From: a virus
Virus record (IMG/VR): IMGVR_UViG_3300049460_000097
Location: 1-50,102 of that record
Direction: 5' to 3' (one strand)
Length of the DNA stretch: 50,102 bases
Shown: one piece after another, positions 1 to 7,508 of the stretch
Layout of the letters: each line of letters opens with the position of its first letter
How positions within the stretch are numbered: the first letter of the stretch is position 1
Made by a program: the position numbers and the translations under genes
The notes under the pieces: generated by a model
Databases searched by the model: none
What the model was told of the DNA's origin: nothing
Seen by the model: the letters and a program-made list of their open reading frames with translations, nothing else

Positions 1-135
1 AGGAACGTGCTCGTGAAGCTAAAAGGCATTCATAAGGTCAAGCGCAAGCTGGCGAACGAGGATATCCGCGTCCACTATTACGCTTGGCGCGGCGGTCCCA
101 GAATGGTGTCCGCCCCAGGCACAGAGGCATTCTCG
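1..135. repeat. Left copy of 135-bp terminal direct repeat
   Basis: Bases 1-135 recur at 49968-50102 with a single difference (C at 114, G at 50081). The repeat spans the end of a 79-residue gene (its stop is at 33-35) and the first part of the integrase gene. The simplest reading is a circular or circularly permuted genome of 49,967 bp whose ends overlap. A true short terminal repeat of the virion is possible but less likely, because the repeat falls inside coding sequence. Confidence 0.95.
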
Positions 136-1071
136 GCTGAGCTTGCGAAACACAAGGCCGAGAGCGCGCCGGTCGAAGTGAAGACGATAGACAGCCTGAT
201 CGACGCCTTCAAGGAAAGCCCTGCGTTTGCAGCCCTTGCGGAGACGACGCAAGACAGCCACAAGCACGCCTTCAAGGAAGTCCTTAAAGAATGGCCAAAG
301 CTTTCACTCAAGCTCACTCAGCAGCGCGGCATGAAGGCCATGATCCGGAAATGGCATCATACCTTTGCGGCCAATCCTCGCACGGCCGACCAGATGTTAT
401 TCTCCCTCTCCCGCGTTTTCACCTTCGGGATCGATGAGGAGATCATCGACAAGAACCCATGCACCGGCATCAACAGGCTTTATACCGGATCTCGCAAGGA
501 AAGCGTCTGGACGCCAGAACTGATCTCGCTGTTTCGCGCTAAAGCGCCGGCTCATCTTCGCTTGGCTTTCGAGATGGCGATCCACACCGGTCAGCGCCAA
601 GGCGATCTCCTGCTCCTGACCTGGAAACAATATGACGGGACGCACCTTTCGTTTGAGCAGGGCAAGACGAAGAAGCGGGTTCGGGTAAAAGTCCACACCA
701 CGCTCAAGGCAATGCTGGACAAATTGCCGTCGGACAAAATGCGTGTCCTGAACAACTCGCGCGGACGCCCATGGACAAAGGACGGATTCAAGACGTCTTG
801 GGGGAAAGAGTGCGCCAGGCTGCACATTGAGGGGGTGACGTTCCACGACTTGCGAGGGACGTTTATCACCGAACGGCGGCGCGAGGGAGCGACTGCAGAA
901 CAGATCGCTCTAATCACCGGACACTCGATTGCCGAGGTCGGGCGCGTGCTTGAAAAGCACTATCTGGCGACTGACCAGCAGACCAGTGATGCCGTGATTT
1001 TGCGGATGGAAAAGAACACTACGAGAATAAAAAAAGTAAACGGATCGAAAAAACCTGTAAACGGGGTCTAA
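13..1071 (+). CDS. int: Tyrosine-family site-specific integrase
   Basis: Catalyses integration and excision between attP, just downstream, and a host tRNA gene. Counting from the GTG at 13 (352 aa), the catalytic set is complete: Arg195 in HTGQRQGD, His278 and Arg281 in HDLRGTF, His304 in ITGHS and the nucleophile Tyr317 in KHYLATD. The N-terminal ~60 residues are basic and suit arm-site binding; residues ~50-150 look like a SAM-like core-binding domain. GTG 13 is preferred because AGGAA sits about 8 bases upstream; GTG 7 lies too close to it. In the circular genome the start overlaps the end of the 79-residue gene at 49763-50002, so int is the last gene of the rightward operon. The attP next to its 3' end is typical. 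Confidence 0.96.
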   Translation: MKLKGIHKVKRKLANEDIRVHYYAWRGGPRMVSAPGTEAFSAELAKHKAESAPVEVKTIDSLIDAFKESPAFAALAETTQDSHKHAFKEVLKEWPKLSLKLTQQRGMKAMIRKWHHTFAANPRTADQMLFSLSRVFTFGIDEEIIDKNPCTGINRLYTGSRKESVWTPELISLFRAKAPAHLRLAFEMAIHTGQRQGDLLLLTWKQYDGTHLSFEQGKTKKRVRVKVHTTLKAMLDKLPSDKMRVLNNSRGRPWTKDGFKTSWGKECARLHIEGVTFHDLRGTFITERRREGATAEQIALITGHSIAEVGRVLEKHYLATDQQTSDAVILRMEKNTTRIKKVNGSKKPVNGV

Positions 1072-1250
1072 TCAAGCAATGAGGAAAGCCCGTAACTATT
1101 TGAAATTATTGGTGACCCCTGCAGGATTCGAACCTGCGACCACCTGCTTAGAAGGCGGAAAGCAAAGTCAGGGTTTGCAGGCTATCTAGCCGATCCGTTT
1201 ACAATCACCGACCCGAAAATCATTCGATAATCTTGGTTCGATGTAAACGG
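1036..1250. other. attP: attP region with candidate integrase arm sites
   Basis: The octamer GTAAACGG occurs at 1036-1043 and 1057-1064 on the plus strand, inverted at 1195-1202, and again at 1243-1250. The first and third copies extend to a perfect 12-bp inverted pair, GTAAACGGATCG (1036-1047 and 1191-1202). Two copies lie on each side of the tRNA-derived core at 1110-1155, as expected for P and P' arm-type sites of a tyrosine integrase. The two left copies lie inside the 3' end of int. The arm-site role is inferred from arrangement only. Confidence 0.7.
1110..1155 (-). other. tRNA-Arg(UCU) 3' half: attP core
   Basis: On the minus strand this reads as the 3' half of a tRNA: anticodon loop CTTCTAA (anticodon TCT), stem GCAGG, five-base variable loop, T-stem GCAGG/CCTGC with loop TTCGAAT, acceptor strand AGGGGTC, discriminator A and CCA. 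The 5' side of the anticodon stem does not pair fully (CCTGC expected, TCCGC present) and no D-arm follows, so it is not a working tRNA. Phage integration at such a site restores the host tRNA, so the host attB is predicted to be a tRNA-Arg(UCU) gene. Confidence 0.9.
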
Positions 1251-1319
1251 TTTTGGTCAATCTTGACTCTACCCCACCATAGAACATAATCGGAACATCG
1301 AAAGCCTATGGAGGTAGCC

Positions 1320-1784
1320 ATGAACAGCTACGGCACGCTCACGCTATTCGATTTTCGGGGGAAGCAGGTCGAGACCGAATGTGATGTCTGCCAGCAGAAG
1401 CACACCTTCGATGGCGACTGGCTGATAGACAAGCGCGGCGACGAGGATATGCCAGGGCTGCTGAAGACGCTCGCCACGATGCTGGAATGTCCCCGTGTCG
1501 TGAACGTCTACAAGGATCGCTGCATGCTTCGCTATGCGGCAGGATCGCGGCCGCCGCCAGCGCCAGAGATCGAGCGGCCGCCGATTACCAAATTATCCGA
1601 CCTGGCCGAAAACGAAGGCTTGACCGCAAGATGTCTTGGGTGCGGAAGGAAGCGCGATCTGGCCCGCTGGGCGCTCGTCGGGAGGTTTGGCGGGGGAATA
1701 GAGATCAAGACGCTAGAATCGCGTATGCGGTGCCTGTGTGGACACAAGGGCGCGCGGTTGACCGTGGGGCGGATGAAGCGCTGA
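1320..1784 (+). CDS. Hypothetical zinc-ribbon protein
   Basis: A 154-residue protein of unknown function. It has an N-terminal CDVC pair and, in the last third, CLGC and CLC motifs, which suggests one or two structural zinc sites. ATG 1320 is chosen because GGAGG lies five bases upstream; an in-frame ATG at 1308 contains that ribosome binding site. It stands alone on the plus strand between attP and the minus-strand lysis genes. It could be a small regulator or nucleic-acid binder, but nothing shows this directly. Confidence 0.75.
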   Translation: MNSYGTLTLFDFRGKQVETECDVCQQKHTFDGDWLIDKRGDEDMPGLLKTLATMLECPRVVNVYKDRCMLRYAAGSRPPPAPEIERPPITKLSDLAENEGLTARCLGCGRKRDLARWALVGRFGGGIEIKTLESRMRCLCGHKGARLTVGRMKR

Positions 1785-1822
1785 ACTGTAGTGGGGGAAG
1801 TTGTTGCTCCATGTCGGAGCGC

Positions 1823-1841
1823 AGCGCCTATCCTAGGCGCT
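1823..1841. terminator. Hairpin between convergent gene blocks
   Basis: A perfect 8-bp inverted repeat (AGCGCCTA / TAGGCGCT) with a 3-base loop lies between the plus-strand gene ending at 1784 and the minus-strand lysis operon ending at 1938. Position fits a bidirectional terminator, but there is no clear T-tract on either side. Confidence 0.4.
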
Positions 1842-1937
1842 TGGCGATTATCCCTCTGTCAGCGGGGAGCTGATCGTTTGGGGATAATGCGGGCGATTCA
1901 ACGGTCTTGCCGTGATCGCAGACGGAGAATTTTCCGG

Positions 1938-2282
1938 TTACGGCCAAAGCCGCGCAATGAGATAGCTTAAATATTGAGTGATCAGAAACGTCACAGCCGA
2001 TGCCCCGATGCCGACAATAAACAAGCCCCCTATCCCGCGCTGTTTCCAGGCCTTCACCTCATCAACGATCGGGGTCATATCTTTGATGTCGTCCTGAACG
2101 GTGACTATGGCCGTTTCAACCTTCCCCACCCGGTTGACCATCTCGTCCATCCTGCGATGAACAGAGGCCCGACTGGCGTCTGACTTGTCTTCAGAGCGCC
2201 GCATGGCATCCTGAAGGTTCTTGACCTCAGCCAGAAGAGTTCCAAGCTGCGTGTGGACGATGGCGTCGTAATCAGGGGCCAT
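1938..2282 (-). CDS. Coiled-coil membrane protein, DUF1515-like
   Basis: A 114-residue protein with a helical, probably coiled-coil N-terminal two thirds (residues ~10-80) followed by one membrane segment (~86-108, GGLFIVGIGASAVTFLITQ). This layout and the region around DMTPIVDEVKAWKQRG resemble the DUF1515 family of rhizobial phages and prophages. It is the last gene of the lysis cassette on the minus strand. It could assist holin or spanin function; the role is not established. Confidence 0.65.
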   Translation of the reverse strand: MAPDYDAIVHTQLGTLLAEVKNLQDAMRRSEDKSDASRASVHRRMDEMVNRVGKVETAIVTVQDDIKDMTPIVDEVKAWKQRGIGGLFIVGIGASAVTFLITQYLSYLIARLWP

Positions 2283-2292
2283 TTCAGATCTT

Positions 2293-2385
2293 TCAATGCG
2301 GGATGGTCATCAGGCCAGCGGTGATCGCGCATGCGAGCGTGCCGGCCAAGAGCAGGAAGAGGGTGAAGAGGACGCGCTGGCTCAT
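2293..2385 (-). CDS. 30-residue membrane peptide in lysis cassette
   Basis: A short frame of 30 residues beginning MSQRVLFTLFLLLAGTL, almost all hydrophobic. Its ATG overlaps the Rz1 stop codon as ATGA, the arrangement used throughout this operon, which suggests translational coupling. No strong ribosome binding site is seen. It could be a pinholin-like or accessory lysis peptide; it may also be fortuitous. Confidence 0.45.
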   Translation of the reverse strand: MSQRVLFTLFLLLAGTLACAITAGLMTIPH

Positions 2386-2675
2386 TTGGGTTTCACCAGT
2401 CGGCTGTCGCGATCGGCGTAGAAGTCCCGCAGCGCACCCTTACCGCGCCGGCATTCAATGAGTGCCTTGCGGTCATCGATCCAGAAGCCTTCCGTCTGCT
2501 CCTGCGTCAATGCTTTGTCGCCGATATCGATCGGCAGATCGCAATCTTTGATCAACGCCGAATCCGGCTGGGCCAATCGAGGCGCTGGAGGCGGGCTAAC
2601 GTACCTTGTTGACGCGCTGCACGCTGGGAGCACGAAGAGCAGGCTGACCAGCATCGGGATCTTGATGAGCCTCAT
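2382..2675 (-). CDS. Rz1: Rz1-like outer-membrane spanin lipoprotein
   Basis: A 97-residue protein with a lipoprotein signal: MRLIKIPMLVSLLFVLPAC, lipobox LPAC, predicted acylated Cys19, then a proline-rich stretch (SPPPAPR) typical of o-spanins. It starts inside the Rz gene in another reading frame, the classic nested Rz/Rz1 layout, and runs past its end. Together with Rz it should link the outer and inner membranes and disrupt the outer membrane after the endolysin has cut the peptidoglycan. At 97 residues it is longer than lambda Rz1 (60). Confidence 0.85.
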   Translation of the reverse strand: MRLIKIPMLVSLLFVLPACSASTRYVSPPPAPRLAQPDSALIKDCDLPIDIGDKALTQEQTEGFWIDDRKALIECRRGKGALRDFYADRDSRLVKPK

Positions 2676-2982
2676 TCCTGAGTTCCTTGATTTGATCTTG
2701 TAGGGATTGGTTGTCGGCCTGCATCTCTGCGATGCGCTGCGCCTCTGTGGCCTTGGCGGCGTTGTTCGCCGCGTCCTGGCGCTCGATCTCATCAGCGCGC
2801 GCCTGAGCGGCGTCGGCCTTCATCTGGGCAATCTGGGCCGTGTATTTCAGCGCGGCGCGTCCATAGCCCCGGTGATCGCCATAGGCATAGGTGCCACCGA
2901 ACGCGGCGGCGACGATCAGAGCAATCACGGCCCATGCCGCGAGTTCACTGCCGCCAAGCAGTTTTGCGAGGATGCCGATCAT
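2596..2982 (-). CDS. Rz: Rz-like inner-membrane spanin
   Basis: A 128-residue protein with an N-terminal membrane anchor (residues ~13-34, SELAAWAVIALIVAAAFGGT) and a long charged alpha-helical periplasmic part (residues ~45-110), as in i-spanins. The ATG at 2982 overlaps the endolysin stop (TGATG), with a purine-rich AAGGGGG upstream. The Rz1 gene starts within it in a different frame. It is the partner of Rz1 in the last step of host lysis. Confidence 0.85.
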   Translation of the reverse strand: MIGILAKLLGGSELAAWAVIALIVAAAFGGTYAYGDHRGYGRAALKYTAQIAQMKADAAQARADEIERQDAANNAAKATEAQRIAEMQADNQSLQDQIKELRNEAHQDPDAGQPALRAPSVQRVNKVR

Positions 2983-3485
2983 CACGCCCCCTTCAAGCAG
3001 TACATCTGCTCAAGCGCGCGGCGCTTCGTCAGGCCGGGAAGCTCGACGAGAACCCCGTTCTTCCGAGCCTTGTTGTAGAGCGTGATCCGGCCACAGGCGG
3101 CGCGGACGTTTCCGGCTTTGAGGAAGGTTGCTGCGGACGATGCGCAAAACGCGCCGTTGCCGAGGTTGTAGCTGAAGTCGTTGAACGCCATCTGGACGTA
3201 TGGCGACAGGTTTTCATAGCCTGGAACGCACTTTGCATTACCCTGCTCATAGTGAGCCATGCGGACCTTTAGAAGATCCATGCATTCCTGCTGGCTGAAG
3301 GTGCGCCCCTTCATGTCCTTGGCATTCTGTGTCTCGCCGTAGCAATATGTCAGGATGCCGACCGGGTCCTTGTAGACGTAGCCGTAGAAGCCCTCGGACG
3401 GGGCCGCCAGCGTCGTGACGGCCATTGCGATGCCGGCGGCGACCGCAGCCGTGCCGCCCTTCTTAACGTTGCTCTTCATTGCCAT
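2982..3485 (-). CDS. Endolysin, GH24 lysozyme with signal-anchor-like N-terminus
   Basis: A 167-residue phage lysozyme that cuts the glycan strands of peptidoglycan. Glu31, Asp40 and Thr46 in PSEGFYGYVYKDPVGILTY keep the E-8x-D-5x-T spacing of the T4 lysozyme catalytic triad. Residues ~10-29 (GGTAAVAAGIAMAVTTLAAP) form a weakly hydrophobic, Gly/Ala-rich segment like a releasable signal-anchor (SAR) sequence, so export may be Sec-dependent and the holin may act mainly by depolarising the membrane. Several cysteines (48, 68 and further on) could control activation, as in P1 Lyz. GAGG lies six bases before the ATG at 3485. Confidence 0.93.
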   Translation of the reverse strand: MAMKSNVKKGGTAAVAAGIAMAVTTLAAPSEGFYGYVYKDPVGILTYCYGETQNAKDMKGRTFSQQECMDLLKVRMAHYEQGNAKCVPGYENLSPYVQMAFNDFSYNLGNGAFCASSAATFLKAGNVRAACGRITLYNKARKNGVLVELPGLTKRRALEQMYCLKGA

Positions 3486-3756
3486 ATCGCGCCTCTATCT
3501 GCCGCTTGACTTTAGCGGCTGTGATCTTTTGCTGAAGTTTGGATTGAAAGGTGACGCGCGCCCAGATCGCCAGAACACCCACGGCGGCGATCAGGACCTG
3601 CACAATTTCGCGCGTCCACCATGAATAGCCGGTTATCCATTGCTGAATAGCGTCGACAATCGGCTGCTCAAGCAGTTGCAAGAGCACACAGATCACCATC
3701 AGCCTGGATGACCACGCGTGGATCAGAACTGTTGCCGCCTCCGGTATCAGTTTCAT
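3463..3756 (-). CDS. Holin-like protein (DUF7940-like)
   Basis: A 97-residue protein starting MKLIPEAATVLIHAWSSRL, which resembles the MKLI-start holin-like proteins found next to GH24 endolysins in proteobacterial phages. Two hydrophobic helices are visible (~17-33 and ~50-68). It overlaps the endolysin gene by 23 bases and is the first gene of the lysis cassette. The start at 3756 has AAGGA eight bases upstream; an upstream extension to 3831 lacks this. The role as holin is inferred from position and topology. Confidence 0.7.
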   Translation of the reverse strand: MKLIPEAATVLIHAWSSRLMVICVLLQLLEQPIVDAIQQWITGYSWWTREIVQVLIAAVGVLAIWARVTFQSKLQQKITAAKVKRQIEARYGNEEQR

Positions 3757-3835
3757 GGGGTTTCCTTGAACGGTTAGACGCGCGAAAGCACCCGGAGAGC
3801 GTCGGGGATAACAAGAAGCGACTCTTGTCACAGCG

Positions 3836-3858
3836 ATACAATCTGTAGTATTGTCGCC
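3836..3858. promoter_or_regulatory. Inverted repeat between holin and methyltransferase genes
   Basis: ACAAT and ATTGT form an inverted pair separated by seven bases in the AT-rich gap between divergent genes (holin on minus, methyltransferase on plus). It could be an operator or promoter element for either side. No convincing -35/-10 pair was found. Confidence 0.3.
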
Positions 3859-3881
3859 GTTTATATGTTGGGGTTGTGGAA

Positions 3882-4682
3882 ATGGATGTAACTGAGAACG
3901 CGCGCTTAACGGATATTCGAAATGGACGGCCCGTTAAGATGGAAAAGCTGAAACCGTTCCTGCGTAATGATATGCCGCATACTGTCAGTGCCGGCGTATA
4001 TAATTATCTTTCCAAAGAATTGCGGGATCTTTCCGGCATCGTTGATACTAATGCCGTCTCGGAAATGGGGTATGATCATCACGGGCTAGGTCTTGTTGAG
4101 AAATATAAGGACGGTCTTGTCCTCGACTGTGGCGCAGGAAAGCGAGACATTTATTTCAACAACGTCGTCAACTTCGAGATCGTTGACTATGATTCCACTG
4201 ATGTTGTAGGCGTCGGCGAAGAGCTACCATTCAAAGATAATACGTTCGACGCAATTATCTCCGTTGCGGTGCTGGAACACGTCAAATACCCATTCCGTTG
4301 CGCTGCGGAGATTATGCGTGTTCTAAAGCCGGGCGGAGAACTTTACTGCGCCGTGCCATTCTTGCAGCCTCTTCACGGCTATCCGCACCACTATTACAAC
4401 ATGAGCCATCAGGGTCTTAGGTCTCTGTTCGATCCCCTGGAGGTTATCGAGCAAGACGTCCTCGGTTCCACCGGCCCGATATTTTCACTGACATGGATTC
4501 TGGAACGTTGGGCTAAGCAGCTTCCGGATGAGGACCGCGCAGCTTTCGAAAATCTCAAAGTGAAAGACTTGATCGATTCCCCATGGAACCTTCGGGATAA
4601 ACCGTGGGCGGCAAATCTCCCGAAGGCTGCGCAATTCGAGCTTGCGAGCGCAACAATCCTTCGCGCCCGCAAGCCCGGGTAA
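3882..4682 (+). CDS. Class I SAM-dependent methyltransferase (moron)
   Basis: A 266-residue methyltransferase of the Methyltransf_11 type. The SAM-binding loop is LVLDCGAGKRD (residues ~83-93); the following acidic strand end, FEIVDYD, and PFKDNTFDAIISVAVLEHV with MRVLKPGGE give motifs II-IV. Such enzymes usually act on small molecules or surface sugars, not DNA. The gene is on the plus strand inside a minus-strand block, ends one base before the tailspike stop (4682/4683), and looks less GC-rich than its neighbours. These are signs of an acquired moron. It might modify the host surface after lysogeny, for example the receptor used by the adjacent tailspike; that is inference. Confidence 0.85.
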   Translation: MDVTENARLTDIRNGRPVKMEKLKPFLRNDMPHTVSAGVYNYLSKELRDLSGIVDTNAVSEMGYDHHGLGLVEKYKDGLVLDCGAGKRDIYFNNVVNFEIVDYDSTDVVGVGEELPFKDNTFDAIISVAVLEHVKYPFRCAAEIMRVLKPGGELYCAVPFLQPLHGYPHHYYNMSHQGLRSLFDPLEVIEQDVLGSTGPIFSLTWILERWAKQLPDEDRAAFENLKVKDLIDSPWNLRDKPWAANLPKAAQFELASATILRARKPG

Positions 4683-6959
4683 TCACCGGTCGATAATCTC
4701 CACGTTCATGGCCTCGCAAATAATGTCATTCGCCGCGGCAACAGCGTTTGTAGCATTTACGGCAATTGCCAAGCCGCTTGCAAGATTGTTGCTTGGGAGG
4801 GTTACCGCTGATGTGATTGTTGTCGCCCCGACGGTACCCTTTAGCGTGGCCTTCTGCGAAGTCGACGATATGATATCAATCGTTGCCTCCAACTCCCAGC
4901 TTGCACCTGACGTGGTTGTTGTGAACCCGCCCATGCTTATAGTTGCTCCTGTAAGAAGAACCGTCTTGCCATTGGCGTTAGCTGCGGTCCGTCCATAAGC
5001 TTTTATTCTTATGCGCTTGCCAGCATGCATATATTCGGATGGGATAGTTACCGACATAAGGTTAGTGGCGGTCGTATTAGCGGCGGTAGCAACTGCTGTC
5101 GTGTTTTTGAAGACGGAGTCGCCGACAAAATTCAAGTTGGCCTGATCCTGAACATCGATCGTGCATCCGGCAAACCTGTTGCCCGCGCCCACCTTGTAAT
5201 TACGGATGGTAGAAGCGAGAACGATACCCGATGCGCAATATTGGATAACGTTCGCGTCAATCACAGAGGCGCGCAACAGATTGGTACTAGCCCCATACGT
5301 TACTGCTGTTATTGATATACCTGTTCCGACGCTGACATTACTGTCGGTAGCTGCAATCTCATTTCCAATTATGGTCTGAGAATGTGCGTCGATGCAGTTG
5401 ATAACGGCATTACCTGATCCTGACGTCCACAGAAGATTACCCGTGATCTGGCTATCAGCTACCCTTTTAAGATATATCGCATTATTCGTAGTATTTATAT
5501 GGCAGCCATGCATAACCAATTGTGATTCGTCTGAGGACGTGCACTCGTAAAATATTCCATATGTACCTGAGACAAAATCACAATCAGAAACATGGATGCC
5601 TTCAATATAGCTTTCGCCCTGAACTGCTATCTGGAAGTAATAAGCATAGCAATTTGTAACGTGGTATGGCGACGCATCCTGGCCCGATGCAATAGCCCGA
5701 AACCAGATGAACTTCCCTATCGTTGGGAACGCCGGCGATCCGTACCATTGGCAATAATTGATTTCTACGTCGCTTGCCGAAAGCGTCTGAATGCCGACAG
5801 ACCAGCAATAATTTGGGCTATCTGAGGCAAACATGCAATCATGAACACGAAACGATGGGGTCTGGCGCCCTACAATGTCATTGCCGTACATGGTCAAGGC
5901 TGCGCCGGCGGCTACGCCAGAAGTTCCGCCAGTAGCAATGAAATCTATACCTGCAATTGTCGCGGTATTCGTCGGCTTTGTTGCGTCACCAAAATACCAC
6001 CAGTTGCCATTTGAACGAGTGATATAAAGGCCATCACCGGCCGGGAACAGGAAGCGCGTCTTACCGTTGCCCTGGCCTTCGATGTGCAATGCATAACCAT
6101 TGCCATTAATAGCAACATTGAGAGTTCCAGAGAACGTAAAACTTCCGTCTCTGACATGAAGCTTACCCCATGTCTGTTTCGCTAAATTGCAAGCCGCCAA
6201 GAAAGCGGTATTGTTGACAGATCCGATATTGCCTGGCGCAAGTCCAAACCAATTTGCCCACACCTCGCCATCAGTATTGCGCACCCAGCAGCCCGTGGTG
6301 ACCGGAACACTTGAAGATGCGCAATAAATGCCCTGGCTGGTATCGATGCCTGTCAACGTTGTAAAGTCGCCCAGAACCCAGCGCCAAACTCCTTCACGAC
6401 CGCTTTCCTTGAGGGCCGCTGAAGTCCATACCGAGGTATTGAGTGCAGCCATTGCCGTTCGATCAGCAACAGGAATGGTGCCAGGTAGAATGGTAGCTGC
6501 CGCAGCTTCAGCCTCTGCCGCCGCTGCCTCGGCCGCAGCCTGTGCGGCTTGTGCCGCTACCTTCGCGGCTTCGGCAGCGGCAGAGTCCGTGAGATGGATC
6601 AACTCGAACTGGATATCAGTCGTACCAACCACAACAGGATTGGCGGTCGTAACAGCGTAGAGAACGTTATCATCGAGGTTGCCGTTGACGATCAGGACCT
6701 GCGTCCCAGTAACGACATCCCTCGTCTTGTTGAAATCCTTCGATCGGCGCCATTGGCCGGTGTCGGCGACATAAAGGCCGTTCTCATAGCCAGCCGTCTG
6801 GTTCTTGACGAGGACCCGATCACCAGTAACGACCGCAATACCGTCAATAGTCTGCTCGCCATAGAGCGCAATGTTGGCCGTAGTGGCAACTCGGCATGGG
6901 CCTTTGATAGCTGTGGAGGAAGACAGGCCGTCGGTACGGTCAGTGGCGATCGAAGTCAT
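4683..6959 (-). CDS. Tailspike / receptor-binding protein with beta-helix
   Basis: A 758-residue structural protein. Residues ~20-125 form the N-terminal virion-attachment domain common in rhizobial phage tail fibres (GEQTIDGIAVVTGDRVLVKNQ and the following NGLYVADTGQWRR). Residues ~127-160 are an Ala-rich coiled coil. Residues ~250-620 carry the Gly/Asn/Ser-rich, strand-turn pattern of a right-handed beta-helix with repeated INY/GNxI-type rungs, followed by a beta-rich C-terminal domain. It probably binds, and may depolymerise, a surface polysaccharide. AGAGGA precedes the ATG. Codon use is more AT-rich toward the C-terminus, as expected for a frequently exchanged host-range gene. Confidence 0.88.
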   Translation of the reverse strand: MTSIATDRTDGLSSSTAIKGPCRVATTANIALYGEQTIDGIAVVTGDRVLVKNQTAGYENGLYVADTGQWRRSKDFNKTRDVVTGTQVLIVNGNLDDNVLYAVTTANPVVVGTTDIQFELIHLTDSAAAEAAKVAAQAAQAAAEAAAAEAEAAAATILPGTIPVADRTAMAALNTSVWTSAALKESGREGVWRWVLGDFTTLTGIDTSQGIYCASSSVPVTTGCWVRNTDGEVWANWFGLAPGNIGSVNNTAFLAACNLAKQTWGKLHVRDGSFTFSGTLNVAINGNGYALHIEGQGNGKTRFLFPAGDGLYITRSNGNWWYFGDATKPTNTATIAGIDFIATGGTSGVAAGAALTMYGNDIVGRQTPSFRVHDCMFASDSPNYCWSVGIQTLSASDVEINYCQWYGSPAFPTIGKFIWFRAIASGQDASPYHVTNCYAYYFQIAVQGESYIEGIHVSDCDFVSGTYGIFYECTSSDESQLVMHGCHINTTNNAIYLKRVADSQITGNLLWTSGSGNAVINCIDAHSQTIIGNEIAATDSNVSVGTGISITAVTYGASTNLLRASVIDANVIQYCASGIVLASTIRNYKVGAGNRFAGCTIDVQDQANLNFVGDSVFKNTTAVATAANTTATNLMSVTIPSEYMHAGKRIRIKAYGRTAANANGKTVLLTGATISMGGFTTTTSGASWELEATIDIISSTSQKATLKGTVGATTITSAVTLPSNNLASGLAIAVNATNAVAAANDIICEAMNVEIIDR

Positions 6960-6981
6960 AGGGGATCCTCTCGGGAAAGCC

Positions 6982-7011
6982 TTGCTTTTCCGGGTTGGGT
7001 GGAGTTTTAAT
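6982..7011 (+). promoter_or_regulatory. Candidate promoter for plus-strand membrane gene pair
   Basis: TTGCTT (6982-6987) and TTTAAT (7006-7011) are separated by 18 bases, upstream of the GTG at 7036. An own promoter would be needed because the two genes oppose the surrounding operon. Assigned by eye only. Confidence 0.4.
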
Positions 7012-7035
7012 CTTCGGTGTGTTTTGGAGGCCGAC

Positions 7036-7230
7036 GTGGCGTTTAAGTTTATTCCCGGCCCGGATGGGGCAGCCCTGACCGACGAGCAACTTCTTGCGTC
7101 GTCGCTTCACCAAGCTGCTGATAAGCAAGAGCACGCGAATGATCAGATGTTTTGGACGGGTGCCGTTATCATCGCCGTAGTGGTCCTAGCGGCGGTAGCT
7201 TTGTTCGTTAAAAGGATGATCCGAGCTTGA
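7036..7230 (+). CDS. Small single-pass membrane protein (moron candidate)
   Basis: A 64-residue protein. Residues ~41-57 are a strong membrane helix (TGAVIIAVVVLAAVALF) followed by basic KRMIRA, so the C-terminus is probably cytoplasmic. GTG 7036 is chosen because GGAGG lies five bases upstream. It stands on the plus strand within the minus-strand virion block together with the next gene, which suggests expression independent of the late genes, perhaps in the lysogen. Function unknown; superinfection exclusion is one possibility. Confidence 0.6.
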   Translation: MAFKFIPGPDGAALTDEQLLASSLHQAADKQEHANDQMFWTGAVIIAVVVLAAVALFVKRMIRA

Positions 7231-7508
7231 GCAAAGACGCCCGCCAGTTCTTCCAATTCCTCTGTGCCGTTCTTGGCCTCGGGCTCATTGGTGGTCTTTT
7301 CATCAAGAGCAACCCATCACCATCGCTTGCCCTGCCTGTCGGGATCGCATGGATCATTGTCTTTCTCGGCACGGTCGGCTTCATCTTCGCCGGGAAGGAA
7401 GGCGCTAATGATCTGATATCCCGAACCGTCCTCACATGGGGCGCTATGATCCTATGCGCCGCCTTTATAACGTGGCTGGTAATAGCGAGCGCTGGCCATA
7501 ATCTTTGA
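7227..7508 (+). CDS. Three-helix membrane protein (moron candidate)
   Basis: A 93-residue protein with three hydrophobic helices (~8-26, ~33-55 and ~68-89). The likely start is the TTG at 7227, whose last bases overlap the previous stop (TTGA); AAAGGA lies about ten bases upstream. Its 3' end overlaps the convergent internal virion gene by 44 bases. It is paired with the 64-residue membrane protein just upstream. A role in lysogenic conversion or superinfection exclusion is possible but nothing in the sequence proves it. Confidence 0.6.
   Translation: MSKDARQFFQFLCAVLGLGLIGGLFIKSNPSPSLALPVGIAWIIVFLGTVGFIFAGKEGANDLISRTVLTWGAMILCAAFITWLVIASAGHNL

Noticed and set aside
1110-1155. A phage-encoded tRNA gene
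   Set aside because: Only the 3' half from the anticodon loop is present; the D-arm and acceptor 5' strand are missing, and the anticodon stem is broken. It is the att core.
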